The position numbers and the translations under genes are program-made. The notes beneath the pieces were generated by a model that was not told where the DNA came from, searched no databases, and saw only the letters and a program-made list of their open reading frames with translations. A stretch of DNA of 64,000 bases from Bacteroidota bacterium (GTDB lineage Bacteria; Bacteroidota; Bacteroidia; Chitinophagales; Chitinophagaceae): NCBI GenBank assembly GCA_947452905.1, contig CANGEP010000003.1, forward strand, positions 62,001-126,000, read 5' to 3'. Position 1 is the first letter of the stretch. Each line of letters starts with the position of its first letter. Positions 44,051 to 52,306 of the stretch are shown here, piece after piece.

Positions 44051-45598
44051 ATGAGTAAAAAAATAGACATACAAAAAATAGTTACCCTAGGCGATTTAAA
44101 AAAATCGGGGTATCAATCTAAATCTATCAAAGAAGAAATTAGAAATAATTTAATTAAGAGTATTCAAGACAAACAAAATCCTTTTGAAGGTATTTTAGGA
44201 TATGAGGACACGGTGATTCCCGATGTGGAGAGAGCTATTTTAAGTCGTCATAATATTTTGTTTTTAGGCTTAAGAGGCCAGGCCAAAACCAGAATGGCGC
44301 GTCAAATGGTGGATTTATTAGATGAGTATATACCTATTATTGCTGGCTCAGAAGTAAATGACGATCCTTTACAACCATTAAGCAGGTTTGCAGTGGATAT
44401 AATTGCCGAACATGGCGATAATACACCTATTCATTGGGTGCACCGCAAGGAAAGATATGGTGAAAAGCTAGCCACTCCAGATGTAAGTGTCTCTGATTTG
44501 ATTGGCGATATTGATCCCATCAAAGCCGCTAATTTAAAATTAAGTTTTGCCGACGAAAAGGTTATTCATTATGGTATTATACCAAGAAGCAACCGCGGCA
44601 TTTTTGTAATTAATGAATTACCCGATTTACAAGCAAGAATTCAGGTTTCACTTTTTAATATTTTACAAGAAGGAGATATACAAATACGAGGATTTAAACT
44701 TCGAATGCCTTTAGATATTTTATTTGTATTCACGGCCAACCCCGAAGATTATACCAATCGTGGTTCTATTGTTACTCCTTTAAAAGATCGTATCGAATCA
44801 CAAATATTAACGCACTATCCAAAGAGTATCGAAACATCTTTAGCCATTACCGAACAAGAAGCCAATATTTTACCTGCACAATCCAGCCGAGTGGAAGTAA
44901 GTGATTTAGCGAAAAGATTAATTGAACAAGTTTCTTTTGAAGCAAGAACGAATGAGTTTGTTGATAAAAAAAGTGGTGTGAGTGCACGTTTAACGATAGC
45001 CGCTTTTGAGTCTGCTGTGAGTAGTGCCGAAAGAAGAGCGATCATTAATAACGAAAAACATACACAGGTTTGGATAAGTGATTTATCGGGAATTATTCCC
45101 GCCATTACTGGTAAAATTGAATTAGTTTATGAAGGTGAACAAGAAGGACCTTATGAAGTAGCATTGAATTTAGTCAACAAATCTATCCGAACTTTATTTG
45201 TGCAATATTTTCCGAATCCGGATGAAATTAAAAAGCGCAAAGCCCCTAAGAAAGGCGCAGCAGAAGCACCCGCTGCAGAAAGCCCTTATGGACTAATTAC
45301 AAAATGGTTTGATGCAGGCAATCATGTTGATATTTTATTAGATTTAAAAGATGCAGATAAAATTGCTGCACTCTATAAAGTAGAGGGCTTGTTTGGCATT
45401 GTTAAAAAACATTATCCAAAAGCAGACGAACAACAAGCAGCGCTATTAATGGAATTTGTTTTACATGGACTCGCTTCTTATTCACTCATTAGTAAAAAAA
45501 TGATTGATGGAAAAATAGAGTTTAAAGATTTAATGGGAAGCATGATGAATTTGGGTAATTTACATTTCGAAGAAGATGATTTTTCTGACTATCAATAA
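44051..45598 (+). CDS. MoxR / magnesium-chelatase-like AAA+ ATPase
   Basis: A 515-residue cytoplasmic ATPase. The Walker A is non-standard: GLRGQAKTR (residues 73-81) has Ala in place of the third Gly of GxxGxGKT. The Walker B reads GIFVINELPDL, with Asn in place of Asp before the catalytic Glu. Other AAA+ marks are present: PLDILFVFTANPEDYTNRG and TPLKDRIESQI. The C-terminal 140 residues form a helical region. I recall the same INELPDL form in relatives, so both changes are probably family traits. It follows the vWA gene by 2 bp and precedes the HD gene by 9 bp. Confidence 0.88.
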   Translation: MSKKIDIQKIVTLGDLKKSGYQSKSIKEEIRNNLIKSIQDKQNPFEGILGYEDTVIPDVERAILSRHNILFLGLRGQAKTRMARQMVDLLDEYIPIIAGSEVNDDPLQPLSRFAVDIIAEHGDNTPIHWVHRKERYGEKLATPDVSVSDLIGDIDPIKAANLKLSFADEKVIHYGIIPRSNRGIFVINELPDLQARIQVSLFNILQEGDIQIRGFKLRMPLDILFVFTANPEDYTNRGSIVTPLKDRIESQILTHYPKSIETSLAITEQEANILPAQSSRVEVSDLAKRLIEQVSFEARTNEFVDKKSGVSARLTIAAFESAVSSAERRAIINNEKHTQVWISDLSGIIPAITGKIELVYEGEQEGPYEVALNLVNKSIRTLFVQYFPNPDEIKKRKAPKKGAAEAPAAESPYGLITKWFDAGNHVDILLDLKDADKIAALYKVEGLFGIVKKHYPKADEQQAALLMEFVLHGLASYSLISKKMIDGKIEFKDLMGSMMNLGNLHFEEDDFSDYQ

Positions 45599-45607
45599 TT
45601 TTAAAAG

Positions 45608-46210
45608 ATGTCATTACAATTAGGTCGTTCAAGTTTTGGAAATATTTCGGGCAAAGACAATGTGTATACACGAGAACGGGCCAATGCTTTATTGAATGAA
45701 TGGGTATTAAATCCCAAATTAAAATTACATATGGTGCAGGTAGCGCATCTCATGAAAAATTGGGCTATCGAAGTAGAGAGGTGCAATGAGGCCGAAGTGT
45801 GGAAGTGGGAAATGGCTGGTTTATTACATGACGCCGATTGGGATCAATGGCCCGAACTACATTGTAAAAAAATTATTGAACATTTAGAAGCAGATAATAT
45901 TGATCCTACCATAATTAGAGCCATTGCTTCTCATGGTCATGTGCATTTTGGAGTTTTCCCCGAAACCAATATGGATAAAATGCTTTATGCCTTTGATGAG
46001 CTCTCGGGTCTCATTCATGCTTATTCATTGATGCGCCCAGGTGCGTATGAGGGCATGGATATAAAAGGGGTTAAAAAAAGACTCAAAGACAAGGCCTTTG
46101 CCGCCAATGTTTCCAGGGAAGATATCGAGGACGCTAGTCAAAGAGCCGGGATTAACTTAGACATTCTACTAGGTTTTATCATCAAGCATCAGCCACAAGC
46201 CAGCCTTTAG
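45608..46210 (+). CDS. HD-domain protein, third gene of the vWA/AAA unit
   Basis: A 200-residue cytoplasmic protein with an HD metal site: HMVQVAHLMKNWA early, GLLHDADWDQWPE for the His-Asp pair, and AIASHGHVHFG later. HD proteins hydrolyse phosphate esters, often of nucleotides; no further subfamily is recognisable. The 9-bp spacing after the ATPase gene marks it as part of the same operon. A terminator is not evident in the AT-rich DNA that follows. Confidence 0.85.
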   Translation: MSLQLGRSSFGNISGKDNVYTRERANALLNEWVLNPKLKLHMVQVAHLMKNWAIEVERCNEAEVWKWEMAGLLHDADWDQWPELHCKKIIEHLEADNIDPTIIRAIASHGHVHFGVFPETNMDKMLYAFDELSGLIHAYSLMRPGAYEGMDIKGVKKRLKDKAFAANVSREDIEDASQRAGINLDILLGFIIKHQPQASL

Positions 46211-46331
46211 CTTCTCATATACTTAAATATAGCTTAAAGAATTAAGTATTATATTTTAAATTAATATATAAATTATATTATTTATCAATGTAAATTGATT
46301 GAAATTATTCTATAATATAATTATGCAAACA

Positions 46332-46363
46332 TTTGTTAACAAAATGCAAAAAGCTTAAATTCA
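46332..46363 (+). promoter_or_regulatory. Probable SusC promoter with palindromic operator
   Basis: TTTG at 46332-46335 and TAAATTCA at 46356-46363 (six of eight matches to TAnnTTTG) are 20 bp apart. The TTTG begins a perfect palindrome TTTGTTAACAAA (46332-46343), which would let a dimeric regulator cover the -33 element. The 203-bp gap 46211-46413 otherwise shows only AT-rich DNA. Confidence 0.4.
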
Positions 46364-46413
46364 CGTTAAGTTGTGAAGAGCAACTTATTTAATTAACCCA
46401 AAGAGTACAATTT

Positions 46414-49400
46414 ATGCAAACCAAAGGACTATGGACTTTATTGCTGGCGCTTATTTTTAGCACTAGCATGGTAAATGCACAACAAAGCCAGGTTTCGGGA
46501 AAAGTTACGGATAGTGACAATACTCCCCTTTCCAATGTTAGTGTTGTGATTAAAGGAACAAGAGTGGCTACTTCCACAGATAAGGGAGGAAACTTCTCTA
46601 TTAATGCAAGCACTGGTCAAACCCTTACTATCTCCTATGTTGGATTTGAATCCAAAGAGGTAAAAGTAGGAACAAAAACAGTGTATAATGTTCGTTTAAA
46701 CGCAGTTGATAATACTTTGGAAGAAGTGGTTGTTACTGCGATGGACATTAAACGTAATCCTAAAGAATTAGGTTATTCGGTACAAAAATTAAAAGGAGCC
46801 GATTTAGCTGAAACACAAAGAAACAATTTTGTAAATAGTTTACAAGGACGTGTTGCAGGTTTAACCATTAATCCAACAAGTGGTCTTGCGGGTGCGAGTT
46901 CACAAATAGTATTAAGAGGTTTTAACTCACTCTCTTTAGATAACTCCCCTTTATTTATTATTGATGGGGTGATTGTAGATAACTCATCTGTATCTGAAAA
47001 CAATCGTAACACAGGTTTAGCTGTTAAGCCAACAAGTGCAAGTGTTTCTACCGAAAACAGATCGAATGACTACGCTAACCGTATCTCAGATTTAAATCCT
47101 AATGATATTGAAAATGTAACAGTATTAAAAGGACCAGAAGCCACAGCCTTATACGGTAGCCAAGCTTCTTCAGGTGCGATTGTTATTAGTACTAAAAAAG
47201 GAACGAGTACTACTGGTAAAATAAATCTTAGCTATGACAATAGTTTTAGATCTTCCACGTATACACGCTATCCAAAAATTTTCTCTAATTATGCGGCTGG
47301 TTTAAATGGTGTTAATAGTGATATCTTCTCTTATTTTGGAACAGAGTTTCCAGAAGGTACTAAGACCTATGATAACTTGCATAATTTTTTCCAAACCAGT
47401 TTTTCTCAAAATCAAAACCTGTCTTTGGATTATGGTATCAAAAATCATAGCATCCGTTTTTCGTCTTCATTTGTAGATGAAAAATCGCCAGTACCAACAA
47501 ACCAATACACTAAGCAAAATTTTAGAGTGGTAACCAACCATAAATTTTTTGGCAATAAATTAGAAATTTCTCCAAGCATTAGTATTGTCAATAGCACCAA
47601 CGACAAACCTTTAAGAGGTGTGAGTGGTTATTTATTAAACTTATTGGCTTGGCCTGTTACAAATGATATAAAAGATTGGCAGTCGGCAGATGGTTTAAAA
47701 AAGCCATTGTTTACTACCAATCCAAATGGAGAATTAGACAACCCTTTATTTAACGTATACAGAAACAGAAGCCGCGACGAAGTACAAAGATCAGTAGCTA
47801 CTTTAGCGATTACCTATAATCCAACAAAATGGTTAACTATTAATGGTCGTGTGGGTTATGATACGTATAGTCAAAATGGTTGGACTAAATGGGATTCCTC
47901 TTCGTACTTTTTAACGAGAGCACAAAAAGGAGCTTTAGAGAATTATTACCGTAAGTATTATGGATACAACCATACCGTTACTGCTACAGTGAAAAAAAGT
48001 TTTGGCAAAGTAAATACAAGATTAATGGTGGGTAATATGTGGCAGGATTATGAAACACAAACCACTGCTATTTTTGGTAATAACTTAACAGATGCTAGCA
48101 GAACGGATAGTTCGAATACTTTAGCGGCTACTAGAATTAGAAATAGTAATATGACTCGTTTTGGTTTACCTAACTATAATATAAGTCGTCAAGCTGCTTA
48201 TTTTGGAGAAGCTTCTGTAAACTATGATAACAAAATATTCTTTACTTATTCTCACCGTTTCGAAGAGTCTTCTATTTTCCCAACACAAAGTAGATCCTAT
48301 AATTATCCTGCTGGAAGTGTGAGTATGATTATGACTGATATCTTCCCTGCTTTAAAAGATAAAATTAATTACTGGAAATTAAGAGGATCTTTGGCTAGCA
48401 CAGCACGTTCAAGTGCTCCATATGCCAACCAATCTATCTTAAACTTTAATACCGGTAGTGGTGGCGGATATTATTATGATTTTACCAACGCGAATCCTTA
48501 TTTAACTCCAGAGCGTCAAAAAACTTTTGAAATGGGAACCGAACTTAAATTTTTTAACAATCGTTTAAGCACGGAGCTTACTTATTATAAAACGGAGAAC
48601 AAAGATTTGATTGCTGAAAACTTTAGAGCTAGTTATGCTACAGGGTATGTATTAAATACCTTAAACGTAGGTTCTAACGAAAACACAGGAGTTGAATTAG
48701 TATTAGATTATTTAGCAGTGGCTAAAAAAGATTTTACTTGGAGTACAAGAATCAATTTTAATAGAATGCGTAATAAGGTAACTTCTTTACCTTCTAACGT
48801 TCCAGAATTTTACATTTCTGATACTTGGGTATATGCCAATGCACGTGGTGGTTTAATAAATGGTGGACCTACTACTACTATTACTTCTTATGGTTATGCA
48901 AGAAATACTGCTGGTAAAATCTTGATTGATCCTAAAACAGGTATCCCAGTTTTAGATAATAACTTTAGAGTACGTGGCGATCGTAATCCAAACTTTACGA
49001 TGGGCTGGTTAAACAATATCACTTATAAGGATTTAAGAATTTCTTTCTTATGGGATATTAAAGTGGGTGGCGATATCTTTAATGCAACCGACAGATACTT
49101 AACTACCATTGGTAGAAGTAATAGAACAGCTATGAGATTTGCCGAAGTATTGGTAGATGGTGTATTAAAAGATGGTAAAGAAAATACTGCAACCCCAACC
49201 CCTAACAATGTAAAAGTGATTCCTTATAATAACTATACTTATTATTCTACCATGCCTGAAGAGGCGTTTATCGAAAAGAATATTAATTGGTTTAGATTAA
49301 GAGATGTGTCTTTAAATTATAATCTTAAAAAATATCTAAAAGGTAGTTTTGCTAAATACACAAAAACACTTTCAGCTTTTTTAACGGTTAATGATTTAAT

Positions 49401-49542
49401 TCTAATTACAAACTATACTGGTGCAGATCCTGCAGTAGGTGCTAACTCTGCGGCTAGCCGTGGTGTAAGTGGCTTTGGATTTGACTATGGTAACATGGGC
49501 GCTCCAGTAAGTTTCAACTTTGGTTTTAGAACTTCTTTTTAA
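46414..49542 (+). CDS. SusC/RagA-family TonB-dependent outer-membrane transporter
   Basis: A 1042-residue outer-membrane porin-like importer. Signal peptide to NAQQSQ; a CarboxypepD_reg-like domain (about 27-105, VSGKVTDSDNTPLSNVSVVI); the TonB-box/plug region (EEVVVTAMDIKRNPKELGYS, LQGRVAGLTI, VLRGFNSLSLDNSPLFIIDG); a beta-barrel to the end, finishing with an aromatic Phe (FGFRTSF). It works with the SusD-like lipoprotein 20 bp downstream. Substrate may be a glycan or a peptide; the neighbouring NAGPA-type and M14 enzymes do not settle it. Confidence 0.94.
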   Translation: MQTKGLWTLLLALIFSTSMVNAQQSQVSGKVTDSDNTPLSNVSVVIKGTRVATSTDKGGNFSINASTGQTLTISYVGFESKEVKVGTKTVYNVRLNAVDNTLEEVVVTAMDIKRNPKELGYSVQKLKGADLAETQRNNFVNSLQGRVAGLTINPTSGLAGASSQIVLRGFNSLSLDNSPLFIIDGVIVDNSSVSENNRNTGLAVKPTSASVSTENRSNDYANRISDLNPNDIENVTVLKGPEATALYGSQASSGAIVISTKKGTSTTGKINLSYDNSFRSSTYTRYPKIFSNYAAGLNGVNSDIFSYFGTEFPEGTKTYDNLHNFFQTSFSQNQNLSLDYGIKNHSIRFSSSFVDEKSPVPTNQYTKQNFRVVTNHKFFGNKLEISPSISIVNSTNDKPLRGVSGYLLNLLAWPVTNDIKDWQSADGLKKPLFTTNPNGELDNPLFNVYRNRSRDEVQRSVATLAITYNPTKWLTINGRVGYDTYSQNGWTKWDSSSYFLTRAQKGALENYYRKYYGYNHTVTATVKKSFGKVNTRLMVGNMWQDYETQTTAIFGNNLTDASRTDSSNTLAATRIRNSNMTRFGLPNYNISRQAAYFGEASVNYDNKIFFTYSHRFEESSIFPTQSRSYNYPAGSVSMIMTDIFPALKDKINYWKLRGSLASTARSSAPYANQSILNFNTGSGGGYYYDFTNANPYLTPERQKTFEMGTELKFFNNRLSTELTYYKTENKDLIAENFRASYATGYVLNTLNVGSNENTGVELVLDYLAVAKKDFTWSTRINFNRMRNKVTSLPSNVPEFYISDTWVYANARGGLINGGPTTTITSYGYARNTAGKILIDPKTGIPVLDNNFRVRGDRNPNFTMGWLNNITYKDLRISFLWDIKVGGDIFNATDRYLTTIGRSNRTAMRFAEVLVDGVLKDGKENTATPTPNNVKVIPYNNYTYYSTMPEEAFIEKNINWFRLRDVSLNYNLKKYLKGSFAKYTKTLSAFLTVNDLILITNYTGADPAVGANSAASRGVSGFGFDYGNMGAPVSFNFGFRTSF

Positions 49543-49562
49543 TCAATAAATAACAATAAGAT

Positions 49563-51212
49563 ATGAAATATAATTTTAAACATCTTTTAGTCATAGGGGC
49601 ACTTGTAGTGATGGGTGCTGCTTGTTCTAAAAAAATAGATGAGGCCTACAAAAACCCTAACTATGATGTGAAGGTTGCGCCAGAAACATTATTGCCACAG
49701 ATTGTTTCCTCTATGGGAGGTAACTATGGTGGACATGGTCCATTAAACGATATTCGTTTTATTGGAGCCTATACACAAAACTTTGCTTACAGTGGAACCC
49801 TAAGTAACTTTGATAGAATGGGTTATACTGCTGGATCCGATAACGCTGCTTCGTTTTGGCGTTCTCATTATTATGATATTGGCCAAAACAATATGAAAAT
49901 GATTCAATGGGCCATTGAAAATAAACAATGGGATTATGCGGGCGTAGGTAAAGCTATTTTTGCATGGAGCTGGTTAACATTAACTGACTATCATGGAGAA
50001 GTGATTTTAAAAGAAGCTTTTAATACCGATCAAATTACATTTAAGTATGATAACCAAGATGAGGTATATGCTTACTCTAAGCAACTTTGTTTTGAAGCTT
50101 TAGACTTATTAAATAAAACGGGAGATAACGCTAGCCAAGCGAATCTTGCCAAGGGAGATGGTTTTATGTATTTAGGCGATGTAGCTAAATGGAAGAAATT
50201 TGTATACGGTGTGTTGGCGCGTAATTATGCGCATTTGTCTAATAAATCAACTTACAAACCAGACTCTGTAATTTATTATTCTAATTTAGCTATGAAAGAA
50301 ACCGCCGATGATGCTATGGTAAAATTTGCTGCAACAGCAGTAAGTGCTACCAATAACTTCTTCGGTCCTTTTAGAGCTAATTTAAGTAGTGCTAGTGTGG
50401 TTACACCTACTGCTATCAGACAATCTTCCTTTATTGCTAATTTAATGAGTGGTGCTAATTCGGCTTTCCCTGGTGTGGCCGATCCAAGAGCTATTTACTT
50501 ATTAAGAAAAAACACGAATGGTACTTTTAAAGGGGTAGATGTGGTTAAAGGTCAAGCTGTAATGGCTGCCAATGATCGACCAGAAAGTTTTTGGGGTGTA
50601 TCACAAGCAACCTCTGTCAATAATACAGCACCTGCCACCGATGTAAACTGTCGCTTTATTTTTAGAAACGCTGCTCCTTTCCCTGTAATGACTGCTACTG
50701 AAATGGCTTTCTTGCGTGCCGAAGCCGCTTTCAGGAAAGGTGATAAAGCCGGTGCCTTAGCTGCTTACAAAGAGGGTATCGCTAAGCACTTTGATATGTT
50801 AATGTCTTATTATAATACCAATGTGGCTACTGCCGATTTATTAACGACAGCCAAAAGAGACGCCTTCTTGGCTAATACAGCAGTGGTGCCAGCTACTGCG
50901 GCTGAATTAACGCTTACACAAATCATGTTACAAAAATATATTGCGATGTGGGGTTATGGAACATTCGAAACTTGGGTGGATATGCGTCGATATCATTATC
51001 TAGATCTTGATCCAGCTACAGGTAAACAAGTATATCGTGATTTTACACCTCCAACAGGTTCAGATTTATTTCAAGACAATAATGGTAAATTGGTTTACAG
51101 AGTGCGTCCAAGATTTAACTCTGAATATGTATGGAATATTAATGAGTTAAACCGTATTGGTGCAACTACTTTAGATTATCACACCAAAGAAATGTGGTTC
51201 TCTCAAAAATAA
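49563..51212 (+). CDS. SusD/RagB-like outer-membrane lipoprotein (SusD_2 type)
   Basis: A 549-residue surface lipoprotein, the lid of the SusC transporter. The lipobox is VVMGAAC with Cys21, followed by SKKIDEAYKNPN. Helical TPR-like character, FLRAEAAFRKGDKAGALAAY and the ending NRIGATTLDYHTKEMWFSQ fit the SusD_2 group. It follows susC by 20 bp and ends just before a strong terminator, so the pair is an operon of its own. Confidence 0.92.
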   Translation: MKYNFKHLLVIGALVVMGAACSKKIDEAYKNPNYDVKVAPETLLPQIVSSMGGNYGGHGPLNDIRFIGAYTQNFAYSGTLSNFDRMGYTAGSDNAASFWRSHYYDIGQNNMKMIQWAIENKQWDYAGVGKAIFAWSWLTLTDYHGEVILKEAFNTDQITFKYDNQDEVYAYSKQLCFEALDLLNKTGDNASQANLAKGDGFMYLGDVAKWKKFVYGVLARNYAHLSNKSTYKPDSVIYYSNLAMKETADDAMVKFAATAVSATNNFFGPFRANLSSASVVTPTAIRQSSFIANLMSGANSAFPGVADPRAIYLLRKNTNGTFKGVDVVKGQAVMAANDRPESFWGVSQATSVNNTAPATDVNCRFIFRNAAPFPVMTATEMAFLRAEAAFRKGDKAGALAAYKEGIAKHFDMLMSYYNTNVATADLLTTAKRDAFLANTAVVPATAAELTLTQIMLQKYIAMWGYGTFETWVDMRRYHYLDLDPATGKQVYRDFTPPTGSDLFQDNNGKLVYRVRPRFNSEYVWNINELNRIGATTLDYHTKEMWFSQK

Positions 51213-51229
51213 AAATGAATTTGACTTTT

Positions 51230-51260
51230 TTAATAACCCCTTTCGAGGGGTTATTTTTTT
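51230..51260 (+). terminator. Terminator after the SusC/SusD pair
   Basis: TAATAACCCC, loop TTTCGA, GGGGTTATT, then a T-run. The stem is perfect and ends 42 bp after the SusD stop. Confidence 0.9.
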
Positions 51261-51299
51261 GCCCCTAGTTTACTAACTTCAGTAATTAAACAGAGTTTC

Positions 51300-52253
51300 A
51301 TGAAAAAAATACTTGGTATTATAGGCTGTAGTTTTTTATTTGTACAAATTTCTTTTGCACAAATAAGTTGGAAAGAAGTGTCTACTGATTTTGGTGTAAA
51401 CCCCTCTTCTTGTACTGTATATGAATCGGTTGGAAAGCTTGCTGATAGTGCTTTTCGCGCTTTTTATGTTAAAATAAACAAGGACGCTATAGGCTTGTAT
51501 ATGGATGCAGACAGTACTTTATATAGAAGACTAACTCCTACGCAATATTTTGAAAAGCTTGACCATCCCACCATTGTAGTGAACGCATCATTTTTTGAAT
51601 TCAAAAGAAATACCAATGTGAATGTAATTGTACAAAACGGGAAATTGGTAGGACATAACATACAAGGAATCCCAGCCAAAGGAAAAGATACACTTACTTT
51701 TTATCATGCATTGAACTCGGCTATTGGCAGGAAGCCCAATGGTGGGTTTGAAATTATGTATACCTATACCGACTCTTCCCTGAGTTCAGCTTGGTATCAA
51801 CCAATGCCACTTACACCTTATAGAGATTCCAGTGAAAAAATGTTTTTAAAAGATAGTCAACTACAAAATTTACAACCTTGGAATGTACAGTGGGCTATTG
51901 GCGGTGGCCCCGTACTTTTAAAAAACAGTGAAATTTATATAACCAACAATGAAGAACGCAAATTTGCAGGTAAAGCTATTTTGGACCGACATCCAAGAAC
52001 TGCGATGGGCTATACTAAAAATGGGGATTTAATTATTATGGCCATTCAAGGCAGGATGGCAGGCATTGCTATAGGTGCCACTTTAAACGAAACCGCTAGT
52101 TTATTAAAAGAAATAGGATGTGAGGCTGCTCTGAATTTAGATGGTGGTGGAAGCTCTTGTTTATTAGTGAATGGTAAGCAAACTATCATCCCCTCCGATG
52201 CTACAGGACAAAGACCCGTGCCTGCTGTTTTTTATGCTCGTATAAAAAATTAA
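51300..52253 (+). CDS. Secreted phosphodiester glycosidase (NAGPA) family protein
   Basis: A 317-residue exported protein with a signal peptide to ISFAQI. The family segments are FYVKINKD, VNASFFEFKRNTNVNVIV, WAIGGGPVLLKNSEIY, HPRTAMGYTKNGDLIIMAIQG and LNLDGGGSSCLLVNG. The mammalian member uncovers mannose-6-phosphate by removing GlcNAc; bacterial members cleave phosphodiester- or related sugar linkages in the envelope or extracellular polymers. Likely transcribed with its own short leader after the SusD terminator. Substrate unknown. Confidence 0.88.
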   Translation: MKKILGIIGCSFLFVQISFAQISWKEVSTDFGVNPSSCTVYESVGKLADSAFRAFYVKINKDAIGLYMDADSTLYRRLTPTQYFEKLDHPTIVVNASFFEFKRNTNVNVIVQNGKLVGHNIQGIPAKGKDTLTFYHALNSAIGRKPNGGFEIMYTYTDSSLSSAWYQPMPLTPYRDSSEKMFLKDSQLQNLQPWNVQWAIGGGPVLLKNSEIYITNNEERKFAGKAILDRHPRTAMGYTKNGDLIIMAIQGRMAGIAIGATLNETASLLKEIGCEAALNLDGGGSSCLLVNGKQTIIPSDATGQRPVPAVFYARIKN

Positions 52254-52306
52254 TTTATAGATACATTTTTGCGATGCTTTATTTATCTTTCTACAAAATA
52301 TAAAGT

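Noticed and set aside
42909..46210. vWA/AAA/HD unit as an anti-phage defence system
   Set aside because: No defence or mobile genes are nearby, and such ATPase-vWA pairs are common chromosomal housekeeping pairs in Bacteroidota.
46211..46413. Small gene or riboswitch upstream of SusC
   Set aside because: Only AT-rich sequence with short repeats; no ORF with a plausible start and no conserved aptamer-like fold was seen.
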